A stretch of DNA of 64,000 nt from Nymphaea colorata (lineage: Eukaryota; Streptophyta; Magnoliopsida; Nymphaeales; Nymphaeaceae). The DNA is taken from the NCBI RefSeq assembly GCF_008831285.2, contig NW_022204507.1:1800001-1864000 (forward strand). The letters run 5' to 3'. Shown piece after piece: positions 42,860 through 54,173 of this stretch (positions are counted from its first letter, which is position 1; each line of letters opens with the position of its first letter). The translations under genes were made by a program, and so were the position numbers. Under the pieces are notes generated by a model that was not told the DNA's origin, did no database searches, and was given only the letters and a program-made list of their open reading frames with translations.

Positions 42860-45077
42860 CCTCTTAAAAAACTCAATTTTTCTCTTTAAAATCAGGGTGG
42901 AACGCGTTTCCAAGTTGTTTCTAAGGAAAGGAATTCTTTATTTTGGTCTTCGTAGTTCAAAACTACAAGATCATTCAAATTTTCAACTTGAAATGTTGTC
43001 TGTTCCAGCAATACATGCATAAAAGTGCAAGCATATTGTTGAAATCAGATCTCGATTTCATAAAATCTAGCTTAAAACTTCAAATTTTAAGCTTTTGGAA
43101 TGTTATATTTTAGCCATGAACCAGCTCCTTTTTATAGAACTAGTGAAAAGTTATAATTTTGTTTGAATTAGAACCCTAAAGCACTTTTGGGAGTCGCTGG
43201 TTTCATTTACCAATTTCTAGATTTTCATGCAATTAATCAATATCCCAAAAAGCTGCAAAACGTATTTAAGAATCTAATTTTCATTTTTCCAAAAGAAGAG
43301 ATTGAACATGTTGAAATTGTCTAAGAGAATGGATGAATTTCTTGTTATAAAGCTTAACTCAAATTCGGTTTAAGAAAAAGAAAGTTTCCTAAAACTTCAT
43401 GTAAAAACCTTAATGTGTATATGAAACACAAATAGACACAAATAGAAAGATTTTCTCAAGAGGTGCATTCCTCTTGTTAAATTAAAAACTTAAATTATTG
43501 TAAGTTAAGTAAATTTCCAATGATATGTCATTATTTTCTAAGAAACAAAGCTTCTTAGGATCGATATTTCCAATTTTCAGCTATTTAAATACATAAGTTT
43601 GATTTTATGGCTATTTTCAAACAAAAGTGGATGTCATCCATGTCTACCATTTGAAGATTGATTTAACATCATTTACGTGGTTTTTTATCAGTTTGATTAT
43701 TTTATGTCAAGTCTCAAGCTTGTGGACTGCATCTCTAACTTTTGAGTTTAATGACATGTTCAGCACATTTGGAGAATATCCTGCATTCCAAATTAAAATA
43801 AATCTTTATTTGGGTGTGGATTATGAAGTGAATGTTCATGTTGAAAGAATGATGAGAAATTATGAGAGATGAAAGAATGAATATCTTTATATATTTTCTC
43901 TTTTCTTTCATGCATTCACTCACACCAAATCAAATTGCACACATGAAACTTCTCCAGAAATTAAGTGAGCCAATTTTGAGTTATAAAAAGTGACGAAGTC
44001 ATATGGCAATGATAATTTAAAAGCCTCACTTAATTTCAAAAACATAAGCATCATAATCAATTTGGCCAAAATACGTTTGAAAACAACATGTTTTCTAACA
44101 ATTTGGAATCTACATTTCACCAAAAGAATAAGTTTCATTTGCTTAAGCAACTCCACAATTTTTCTCCAAAAAGAGAACTCATTTGAATTCAAACTCATAA
44201 CTTTTGGTCCTAACCACATAGTTTAACAACAGATGCTTAAAAAAATCAACCATTTACTAAGATTCTTAGCTATTTTGTCCAAAATTTAAACTATTTGCTA
44301 AGTAAACTTAGCCATTTGTCCCAAAAATTGATCACAAGTTGATCTCAAAACTTCAATCTAAAATTATGAGATAATCTTAAGTTTACAACAAAGAACTAGA
44401 TTTCAATCTTCAAAGTTCCAAAATTCTCCAAATCAATCTCCATTTATTCCAATCAAATTCCCAAATTATCCATCTAAATTTCCAATCCAAATTGTCAAAT
44501 CAATTAAATCGTCAATATCGTGGATCAAAGCCACAATCCAACTCATTTCAACCATCTTCAATGTCATTGCCAATTTCGAATTACAATTCAAATGACACAT
44601 ATTTTTTACCAAAACAATGGTCTTCAATCCAAACAATTTGGAGATTTTCTAAACTTGCCCAAAAGAATTTATCCAAATGCACATAAAAACAAGTTGAATT
44701 TTCAAATAACTTGTCAAAACAAGTTAATTTTTCAAACAACTGATCCAAAGTTTACTCCAATTTGCCAAAAGCAATTTCAAAATAGCTTGTCCAAAACCAA
44801 GTTCGAAAGGAACTTACAATTTCAAATTCAAAGCTTTTAATTACATGCATATAGGATTTGCATCAACCAAATGACTTGTATAGGATCCAAGAAGTGCTTA
44901 GTCCTTGGTCTGATTACCACTGTGAAAGGCAGCAGGAACAGTTGGACCTCATACCGACAAGTGGATCCTTTATCTTGAATTTTTTTTGCAACTCAATTTG
45001 AATTTTCTTGCTTTGCCTAACACTCTATTTCTACAACCAAAAGATGAAGAAAGGCAGGGGTGTGAGCACCATATTTG
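42641..45077 (-). repeat. Truncated LTR of the long-LTR family, minus strand
   Basis: Read on the minus strand it follows the solo LTR at 20964 closely: GGTATGAGGTCCAACTGTTC, GGTAATCAGACCAAGGACTA, then GCATGAAAGAAAAGAGAAAA, then the region matching 22590-22830 (AGTTTCTAATCTGC, CACCCTGATCAATTA). It breaks off near 42640 after about 2.4 kb of a 4.1-kb LTR, directly against copia A integrase. It lies at the integrase side of the minus-strand Tat element and so is its 3' LTR. Confidence 0.7.
42781..42858. repeat. (TG)n microsatellite flanked by an inverted repeat
   Basis: About 75 bases of TG repeats expanded inside the LTR. It is bordered by TTTTAAGAGGTAAC on the left and GTAACCTCTTAAAA on the right. 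The solo LTR has an AT-rich stretch at the matching place (22665-22700), so the TG block is a later expansion. Confidence 0.95.
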
Positions 45078-46080
45078 CTATTGTGTGAGTCTTGGGCTTC
45101 ACTTAGTGGCGAAACACATGCACCAATTTTTTTGCAAGTTTACCTTGAAAATTTTGCCTTTATGTTGAGTCTTGTTACCCTTCCGAAGAGAAATAGTTGA
45201 GCCCAAAAGCTTGAATATCAAGTTCTTATTCAATTACATAAGAAGCATTGTAGAGAAATTGATATTGATGAGAAAATCTTGCAATTATAGAGAGATTTCG
45301 CACTTGACGCTTTAAAGTGATTGACTTTTCATGCCTTGTGTTCCTTGGCGAGTGCTTGCATTTACTTTTGTCATATTTTCAGATTTCTTTTCAATTTTGT
45401 TTTGCCTTTTGAACCACTCTTTACCTCTGGAGAAAATACCTCACCAACCCAACAGCTACTATGAAGTTCCACCACTTTGTTAGTTTTGTGTAGTTTTGGT
45501 TTGTACAATGTTGTCTATAAACTGTTAGAAGGCTTGACATAAGCAAATTATCTTTTGATCACTTTTTGCTTCATGGCATAAGCATAAGTCAAATGCATAC
45601 CACTATTACAGAGCTTTGAACCAAAGAAACAGTCACACTCACCCCAAGCTCATCGCTCAACTCACTTTGTTTGGTAGCTTTTTCTTGTATCTTGCCAAGG
45701 TCTTTTGGTTCACAGGGGATTTTTCTTGTGGAATCTCATGCTAGACCTTTAAAAATCCCTCATTTTCATTAGAATTTTTCGTATACTGCAAACTGAAGCC
45801 CCTTGTGGTTGCTCATTCACAGTTAAGTTATTGACTCAATCTTGATAGCCTGTCAAGACTTTGGAAAGGTCATTTGGATTCCTTATAGAAAATTCATTTG
45901 AGCATATGGTTTTCTTAAATCAAATTTTGTTGAAATTTTTGGCATGATGTAAGGTACTCCTAGAAATTTGAAAAGAATGTAAAGACATTCAGTTGTTGGA
46001 GAACTTAATGTACAATGTTTGTAATTCTAATTTGTAATTACACTTAAGCATAGATTTTTGTGAAGTGTAATGCATTAATT
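45078..46080 (-). other. Region between integrase and 3' LTR of the minus-strand Tat element
   Basis: About 1 kb with no supported gene and no clear purine tract at the LTR edge. Expected to be untranslated element sequence. Confidence 0.4.
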
Positions 46081-47130
46081 GGATAGGAAATTTCAATCGC
46101 ATTGAAATTAATTAGACAATAAGAATTGTGGGGTAAGGCTTCTTTAATGACATAAGGTCTTTTCCAATTTGGTGTTCATTTGCCTTTGGGCATGTCCTTG
46201 ATAGGAATGATAGATTGAAGAACTAGGTCAATTACTCAAATTTTTTTTTTCAATGACAGATTTGGTATAATGCTTAGCTAGTTTTTGTCGTAGGCCATAG
46301 CATGTTTTGCTGCATGTAGCTTTTTTTCATTAAGGAGATCAAGTTGTGCTAATCTTTCTTGCCTGTATTTACTAGTGGAAAATTTGATGAGAGCAACGAA
46401 CTTCATTGCAGGCTTCTGAATGTGCAATGTAAGGACAAGTTTTTATTCCATACAACAATTCTGCCAGTATGGCATTGGTAGGCATTTGAATAGTGGTTCA
46501 ATATGCCCAAAGTACATCATGGAACTTTTCATGTCAATCTAAACCTATTTGGACAGTTCTTTCCAAAATTTGAATCAGAATTTTGTTTGTTGTTTATGCT
46601 TGATCATTCCATTGGGGTAATAGGGTACAAAGAAATGATGTTGTACTTGATATTTGTGGCAGAGATTCTGCATAATCTCATTTTTAAAATGAGTACCACT
46701 GTATGAAACAATGTCATGAGCAAAACCAAATCTATGTTAGAGGTTCATGTGGATAAAAATGACACTCCATGTCATCCTTTAATTGTTGTTAGATTGAATG
46801 CTTCCACCCATTTAGTGAAATAATCAATAGCTACAAAGAAAATATTTGTGTCCATTTGAGGCATATGGATCGATTGCACTGACCATGTCAACAGTTCACA
46901 TTAAGCATGGCCAAGGCCAGTTGACCAAATGTAGATATGTTGTGGAAGCATGGATCTCGATGCATGCAATTAATACTTGATGTGCTTCTTGACAAATTAG
47001 TGACAATTTTGTATATAGTGGGCCAATAGTGTCCTGCTCGGACTATCTGTTTGCTGAGGCTTTGATGCTCCACATGTCCTCCACAAATTCTCTCATGGGC
47101 TTCATGAATGACTTCTAACGTTTCTTACTT
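46080..47130 (-). pseudogene. Tat element integrase, decayed
   Basis: Read on the minus strand: the zinc region start GHYWPTIYKIVTN, the core NIFFVAIDYFTKWVEAFNLT with the first catalytic aspartate region, SGTHFKNEIMQNLCHKYQVQ, YPNGMIKHKQQ, and then the region IQMPTNAILAELLYGIKTCP. Next is RQERLAQLDLLNEKKATCSK, and finally PNWKRPYVIKEALPHNSYC near 46110-46200. The second catalytic D (expected in SDNGT) reads SYSGT, so a key residue is changed. Stops and frame shifts are present throughout. The order and motifs are those of Tat-like gypsy integrases. Confidence 0.75.
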
Positions 47131-47559
47131 GTTCAGATATCTTGCATATTATGCACTAAACCCTTTTCTATAGAGAAGTCTAGTAAGAATAAAATATCTT
47201 GTAGACAGGTGTCTTAGAGCTTCCTTCTCTTTACAAAACATTTCTAGCAAAAATGCCCCATCTTGAATGTAATTTTTGATGTCTAGGTACCAAGGTGCTT
47301 CTCTACTTTCTGCTTGGACTACTAGCTTTGGTATGATGTAGGCTAGTTATTTGAGTCTTCTGATATCAAAAGATCTAACTGCCTCTCCAGGCTTGAAAGT
47401 GATGGTGGAACCTACACTAGCCAAACAATCTACAATTGGGTTAAGTTCCCATTTGATGTGTGAAAGTTGGCATTCCTTAAATTCTTTTATAATGGATGTT
47501 GCCAATTTTGGATAAGGGGTTAGTCTTTGATCTTTGACTTGCCATTCACCATTGACCTA

Positions 47560-47800
47560 GTTGAAACTAGGAGGGAATATAAAAAAATGTGAACTATTGA
47601 ATTTGAGAAACATGTTAAGCTCATTAATTAAGGCTTCATATTCAGTCATATTGTGTGTGCAAGAGAAATTCAGTTTGAGGGAGTATGGGATCATTTTGTT
47701 CTATGTCGTAACAAAAAGTATTCCAATTTTTGCTTTTGCATCACTTTTGGATCCATTGAAATACATGTTCTACAGCGAAGCTGATTCTATTACTATGATT
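47560..47800 (-). pseudogene. Tat element second RNase H trace
   Basis: On the minus strand NMYFNGSKSDAKAKIGILFV and YSLKLNFSCTHNMTEYEALI then NELN are readable. This is the additional RNase H typical of Tat elements, with the NxxEYEAL motif. A stop lies between the halves. It is separated from RT by an unassigned stretch (47800-48500). Confidence 0.65.
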
Positions 47801-48499
47801 TGTTCATCTGCAAAGTCATCATTTGCTTTGATTTTTTTCCAATAGGAGGAAGTAAGTCATCTAATCTACGATGGTTTGTCCTTTGATTGATTTTTGTGAT
47901 ACATATTCTAAATCATACTGCAAAAAAAGAGCTTGTCATTTGGCTATCCTTCCATTAAAAAATGGTTGTTCAAAGATGTCTTTGAGTGGATTTAACTTGG
48001 ACATGATTTTAACTTTGTATGAGAATAGATAGTGTCTTAATTCTTTACACATCAATACTAACGCCAAACAAGTTTTCTCCATGTGGAAGTAATTTTTTTG
48101 ATATGGTACGAATGTCTTCCTAATATAATAGATGACATGCTCTATTCTACTTCTTTCTTCATATTGTGTCAGGAATCCACCATAAGTTAAGTGATTGACT
48201 ATGATGTAGAGTAGTAGTGTTTTCCTAAAACTAAAGGTTTTAATACTGGTGGGTCATGAAGGTATTTCTTTATCCTTTCAAATGATCTCTGACATTTCTG
48301 TCCCCATTCAAATTTTACTACTTTTCTTAAGACTTGATTGAATGGTTCACATTTCATAGCCAAGTTGGATATGAATCTTCTAATTGATCAAATTCGGCAT
48401 TGTCGATTATGCAGTTCTTTCAAATTGGTTGGTGGAGACATTTTTATGTTTGTCTTTGCTTTGTTGATATCCATTTCAGTCCCCTTTTTGCTTATCATG

Positions 48500-49150
48500 A
48501 ACCCTTATAACTTGTCAGATTCCACTCTGAACATGTACTTTTGTAAGTTTAATTTGAGTGTGTATTGTAGAAATCTATCAAATACTAAGAAAAGAATATC
48601 AATGTGATTCTCACCAGTATTTGACTTGATCAATAGATCATCAATATATGCATCCATGATGTCATGTATCTGATCATGTAATATGATTTTCATCGCCCTT
48701 TGGTATGTTGCCCCGCCATTCTTTAGACCGAAAAGCACTACCGTATTGTAAAAAGTACCCCAATGGGTTGTGAATGATGTTCTCGGTTGATCAAGCAGCC
48801 AGCTTGATCTGGTTGTATCCAGAATATCCATCAATAAAGGAGAACATTGCGTGACCTATTGTGCTATATACCAACAATCAAGGTTTGGCAATGGATAGTC
48901 AAATTTGGGAGTGGCTTTATTCAAATCATTGAAATAGATGTAAAGATGACTTTGACCATTTTTCTTAACTACCATGATGTTTGCTAGCCATTTGAGCTGT
49001 AAATTCTATTTCAAGTAGGTCTTGGAGACCTTTTTTGACTTGGCTCACAAGTCGGGGATTTAATTTCCTTAATTTTTGTTTGATTTGGCTTGCATTCTGG
49101 TTTCAATGGCAACCGATGCTCTATTAGTCTGATGTCAACACCTGGCATGT
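48500..49150 (-). pseudogene. Tat element reverse transcriptase, decayed
   Basis: Minus strand, in order: HRLPLKPECKPN, WLANIMVVKKNGQSHLYIYF then NDLNKATPKFDYPLPN, a gap, then RTSFTTHWGTFYNTVVLFGL, KNGGATYQRAMKII and the catalytic DAYIDDLLIKSNTGENHIDI. The YIDD variant replaces the usual YVDD. The open stretch covering the second half (48834-48505) is about 109 codons. The first catalytic aspartate segment lies in sequence with stops near 48840-48960. Confidence 0.8.
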
Positions 49151-50009
49151 CCTTGTAGGTCCATGCAAAGGTCTTCTAGTGATTCTTGATGAACTTGATC
49201 AATTTTCTCCTTTCTTTTACAAAGAAACTGGTTACAATTTGTAATATCTTTGGATTATTTGTTTTGCCAATGTTAATTTTCTTTGTTGGGTCATTAACAA
49301 AAATGATAATTGATCTTTTTTTTTCATTTGAATGAACTCTAGACATTTAGTTTCTGTGAGCTTTGGATTCATTTCTGCTTGTGATTTTCATTGTTGAGCT
49401 TTGGATGTCATCCTGAAGACTAAATATGATTGTTATACTTTGATTAAAACATAAACCAAGGTAAATTGTATTGATTGAAATTGTTATTATTGTACATTTA
49501 TGATATTACAAAATGTGACATTGGGTCAACAAAGGAATACAATGATTTTCTTGGAAAAACAAAAGACATAAAAGAGTTTGATGACTGAATTTAGGTTGAC
49601 ATTGAACGTCCACCCATGGTGATCCTCTCGGTGAATGGCACCAGTTTGAATTTTTTACCTTCCTTCACTTGTTAATTGGTTTGACTTCCCATGGCATGGG
49701 TGCCTCTCTGCCCTGGCACCACAATTGGTTCTAGAATTCCATCTACATTCTTACCAAGGCCGGTTAATTGCTAATATCCTTAGAGAAGGAGAAGATTAAA
49801 TCATCCCTCATTTTAAATGAATTGTTTGAATAGAGGATTATTCTTGTAGGATGCTTCAAATGATGTAAAATTGCTGCCCTAGACCCTGCTGAAATTTTAA
49901 ATATGCTCATCCTCTTTGCAGACCTATATGTTGGGTCCATCAATAATGTCGATGGCATAGGTAGCATCAGATGAGGATGTCATTTTATTGATGTTTTGCA
50001 TAAGTTGTC

Positions 50010-50150
50010 ATTATTTGTGCTGCTCTAGCCCAATGGATACATTAGTGTAGAGTTGATGGAACTGCATTGGCCGAGTGAATCCATGGTCGGCCCAATAGCA
50101 TATTGAAGAAGGTTTTACATCCATTATGTGGAATAGAATTTCAAAATTTA
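50010..50150 (-). pseudogene. Tat element protease-RT linker trace
   Basis: On the minus strand a frame reads LFHIMDVKTFFNMLLGRPWI then HSANAVPSTLH. This matches the conserved YNMLLGRPWIH block after the protease in Tat elements. The flanking regions 49150-50010 and 50150-50840 show nothing else I can name. Confidence 0.6.
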
Positions 50151-50839
50151 TTTTTGTGGTGTCTACTTCTAGACATACGCAACGTAGGCAATTTGGCCCT
50201 ATTCATCATATTCATTGATTGAAATTGGTGCTAGAGAATAATCTGATTCTTGTATTCCCAGTACTTGTGTTGTTTGCAACAGACAAATGTTCAAAATTGG
50301 TCTTCATCAACCAGTACGTGAGTAATAGTGGTGTCATGTGGAGAGCATCATATCACATGGCACCTCCATTGGGTAGTTCTTTGTCTATGAAGAATATGTG
50401 ACTATTTTGATACAATCTGCATATCCATTTGTCACTTCTACTTGAGCTAAATTTCTCTTTGTTCAAAGTAACCAGAGAATGAGGCCAGTTGAAGAGTGTT
50501 TCCAGAGCTTCTGAATTGAATGCCCTCATCCAATTGTAATATCTCCTCCAAGGGAGTAGAACTGGTGGAGGACGCTTCCTTGCACTTTTCTGCTTCCTTG
50601 TCTTTTCTGGCTAGCAGCTTGAAGAGGTCTATAGGAGTTTAATTCTCCTTTTTGTTAATTGTCATGACCTAATGTCCAATTGGAATTTGGTCAGAGGGTT
50701 GGTAATTATTTCTGGTTGACTTGAGTTACCTTGATAAGTTCTTGTCCACTACGTCCTAGACTAAATTCTTTAGTACCAAACGATCCTCAATAGCATAGCC
50801 TAGGACTCAATAAATTTGTAGAATCTGCTTTTGTTCCTT

Positions 50840-51700
50840 CCCATCATAAAAAGAGGGTTGGAGATCTTTGACAAAGATAATGTACCTCTTTCATTAAATC
50901 GTTCATGATCTCCTCATAGGTTTGTTCCAGCACCGTGAAGTTTTTTGTCATCCAACTTGGATGTTTGTTCTTGTTACTGACATTGTTCCTCGTACTTGCT
51001 CTGGCCTTGTGATAGGAAGAACTTCCTTTTGCATAATCAACTTTTTCCTTCTCTAATGTTATATTTGCAACAAAAAGGATGGGATTGGATGGGATTGTAC
51101 TGACCCTTGTTTTTCTTGGCTTTTTCTTTATGTTTGGCAAGTATCACCACATCACATGATTTGTTTTTTAGGTCAGCCTTGATATATTGTCAAATTTGTA
51201 TTAAGTTAATGAAGGACTTAATAGGAGCAATTGAAATCAAACTCCATAATAGCTAAGGAGGTTGTTGGTAATTAGTCTCAATGCATGGGATTGAGAGATT
51301 GGATCTCTCATTTTATTGCATGTAGACCTTTTCGTTTGGTTTTTGTTTGAGATTACAAATGGTAGTGATTGTTGGAATAGTTTCCACATTCTGGACTAAC
51401 AGTTCAATGAAACAACTTGTCTAAATTTTTTAGCATTAATAGATTGATATGTTCCTCATACTATTGTGCTATTACACCCTCCAATTCCCTCAGGAAACAA
51501 TGAAAAAAGTGTTCGATGATTTTTTCTAAATTTGTAGCATTCGACAAAGAACATGGTCAAATGAGCTTTAGGTTCTCTATGACCGTCAAAGTTTATAAAT
51601 TTCTTTTGTAGGTTCTCAATGTATTTGTCATATTTGAAGCTTTCATAGAAATCTTCACAGGTGAAGCTTCTTTTGTTGTTGCCTTTAAGTCAAACAACAT
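50840..51700 (-). pseudogene. Tat element gag trace
   Basis: On the minus strand near 51640-51480 a frame reads FDGHREPKAHLTMFFVECYK, a typical gag FDG..P..H opening. Downstream (51140-50844) an open frame of 98 codons contains FTVLEQTYEEIMNDLMKEV, matching the end of Tat gag before the protease. Stops separate the two. Confidence 0.55.
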
Positions 51701-51899
51701 TTAGTTTGTTCTCAACCTTTCACAATTTGTTTTTCAGATATTATCCCCTTCTTTTTCTCTTTCTAAGTTTTCTTGTTTTCTCTACTACTTGTTTTTGTAC
51801 CAGGCAGCCCAAAGTTTTGTTGTCACTGGATAAAGAATATTTGTTGTTATTCATCTTCTTTTCCTTGTTAGCTTTAGTGTGTTCATTGTGAATTTGTAC

Positions 51900-54173
51900 A
51901 TGAACTAGTGAAACCTTTTGTATTCTTCCTGATCAGGTTCAGGAGTTTTGTAGTTATACTGGAACATAAAGATGATTTTTTTGCTTGTGTTATCATTGTT
52001 AGGTTGTTGCTCGGATTTCATCTCTATTCTTTTTCTTCTCTGATTCCTGGTTTCTACCATAAACTGGATGTTCACCTGAATTTGAAAGAGACAAGAAGTT
52101 AAGATTTGAAGAATAGTCTGATGACATATATTCATTGAAGATGGAAAAAATGTTTGATTTAACATTGCAATATTGGGATGAGATAATATTGTTTGATGAC
52201 TTGATTCATTACAATGTTTTGGCTAGACTCTTACATCTAGCTAAGAAGGATAGATGGGTGGATGTCTCTCAACCATTTGACATAATCATGACCTATGGCT
52301 GAACCAAGGACAAGATAGATGTGGGCAAACCCCTCTATTGTTGCGCTATGGTGTATGTTTCAGACTACTCATGAGTATCCAGCTTGTGCTCCATGATGAC
52401 TTCTTTTATTTGATATCATGAAATCTGTCTTGCTACTGTGAAAAATGACAAAAGCACTAGTTTGGCTGATATTCCTTTATGAAATATGGACCCTTGTCTG
52501 GGTTGTATGTATGTCTCATGTTGATGACTTCATTGTCAAAGAAGTTCCAAGTGATTTTTTGCTCATTGATTTGTTTCATTTTTCTTTGGTAATGATCCAT
52601 GTTGAACAATCTCCCATTAGAACTTTGGAAAGGGCTGGATTGTGGCCCCACATATTTGTAAAACCAAGATTGAAGGACAAAGACACAACCTTCAATATAG
52701 TATGTATTTCTAAAGTTAGAGCTGTCATTGCTATTGACTAGTGGTAAACTTTGATGTGACCTCATTTTCTTAAGAGACGAGAAACTCGAATGTCCATGCT
52801 TTGTTCCTTGTTGTGGAAAAAGATAAGACCCATTGTGCAAGTCATCATTGATTTTTTCTATTTTTCTATGGTGTTGTTGGATAGTGTTGTTGAATCAATG
52901 TGAGAAAACCCTCTGTTGAAACTTTCTAGCTAAATGTATGATGTCCATTTTGTTTCAGAAATAGCCAACTCCTTCTTCTAACGAGTCTGCAAATCACCTC
53001 TATGTTTATGACTTGTTCTTGATTGATGAGGAATTGACTCTTGATTGGTCCTCTAGAGTCACCTTCTCGCTCAGAAAGTCCTATAAATGTTGAAAATTTT
53101 ATCTACAATGATGGTCATTTCACTCCATGAAAACTATAATATGTTGGTTCTTGGATTCTATCTTTCAACAATTATATGGATCAAACAACTGTTGACGGGT
53201 TGGACTACTAAGTTGACAGCTTCTTTGAGTCTGCAATTCTCCAAGTTGTCTGAAAACATACACCAAAAGGTATGGTACCATGATAGACACCACTGGAGTA
53301 AGTAAGACTCTAGTTGGGATGACTCGAAGTCCAAGATGACCTTAACAAGCTACAAAGAATATATGGTTATGGGGAAAATTATTGTCCATAAGAAAAATCC
53401 ATTTGGACACAAGAAAAAAACTCAATTGGACATTGGTTGACTCAATTGAGACTCAAAAAGAGTTCGACATTGGGTTTAGACTTGAGTGTGGATCAAGGTG
53501 AGCACTTCATGCTTTCATTCGAGCAATTACTTGAAGATATAAGGGATTATATAGTAATGCACATCCTGGAGCTCTTGCCCATATGCATTATTTTAGAAAA
53601 TTGTTCTTAGAATCCTAATAGAACCAAATTGTTGGTATACCATGGTGATGGTATTTGTATAAACTTCTCCAAGGTCATCTATGTCTTGAGGCTCTTCATT
53701 TCTCCTTATTCACTTTTCGATATGTTGGGGACTATGGTCCATTTCGGTATTCATGGGGGGACTTTTCAATTCAATAGAGTGGTCTAGTTGTAAGGCTATA
53801 TTTTAAACAGGGTTTGAGAAATATTCTAGCAATGTGATGATCAGGACTTGATAGGTAGAAGGTTTTTTTTTTTTGAAAAATTTGAACGTAGAAATATGTG
53901 GCTATTATATATTTTCCTAAGAAATTGATTTGAAAAGTTTTTAGTGCACACATTGGTCTCACACAAACCTTAAATTGATGAAGGGTATGATTGGTTCTAG
54001 GACTAAAGGAAAAATGTTTTTCTCCTCAATAGGTCCTAGATGCACAGAATATGCATGATGCCAGTAGGTGTAGTCATGAAGGGTTTTCACGCAATTGATG
54101 TCTGGCATTTTGAAAAATTACTTGTACTTGAGACTTTAGATAAACAATGATGGGTCCTACCATGATCGCCATT
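51900..54173. other. Unassigned; probable 5' part of the Tat element
   Basis: Short minus-strand frames (52165-51905, 52840-52457) lie in line with the gag trace. The second, with ITWNFFDNEVINMRHTYNP, might belong to an upstream gag extension, but I cannot support it. From 53400 on nothing is recognised. No LTR end or primer site was found on the minus strand before 54174. Confidence 0.3.

Larger units (their letters stand above)
45078..53400 (-). mobile_element. Minus-strand Tat-like gypsy element, internal region
   Basis: Minus-strand homology runs in order from high to low coordinates: gag (51700-50840), protease linker (50150-50010), RT (49150-48500), extra RNase H (47800-47560), integrase (47130-46080). 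It ends in the truncated LTR at 45077-42641. All parts carry stops. A minus-strand 5' LTR is expected on the right but is not found; instead a plus-strand LTR starts at 54174. The right boundary is an estimate. Confidence 0.75.

Noticed and set aside
52457-52840. 127-codon minus-strand frame that faintly recalls a plant mobile domain
   Set aside because: Only one short stretch (ITWNFFDNEV) is suggestive, and a plus-strand frame overlaps it. Not enough to name.
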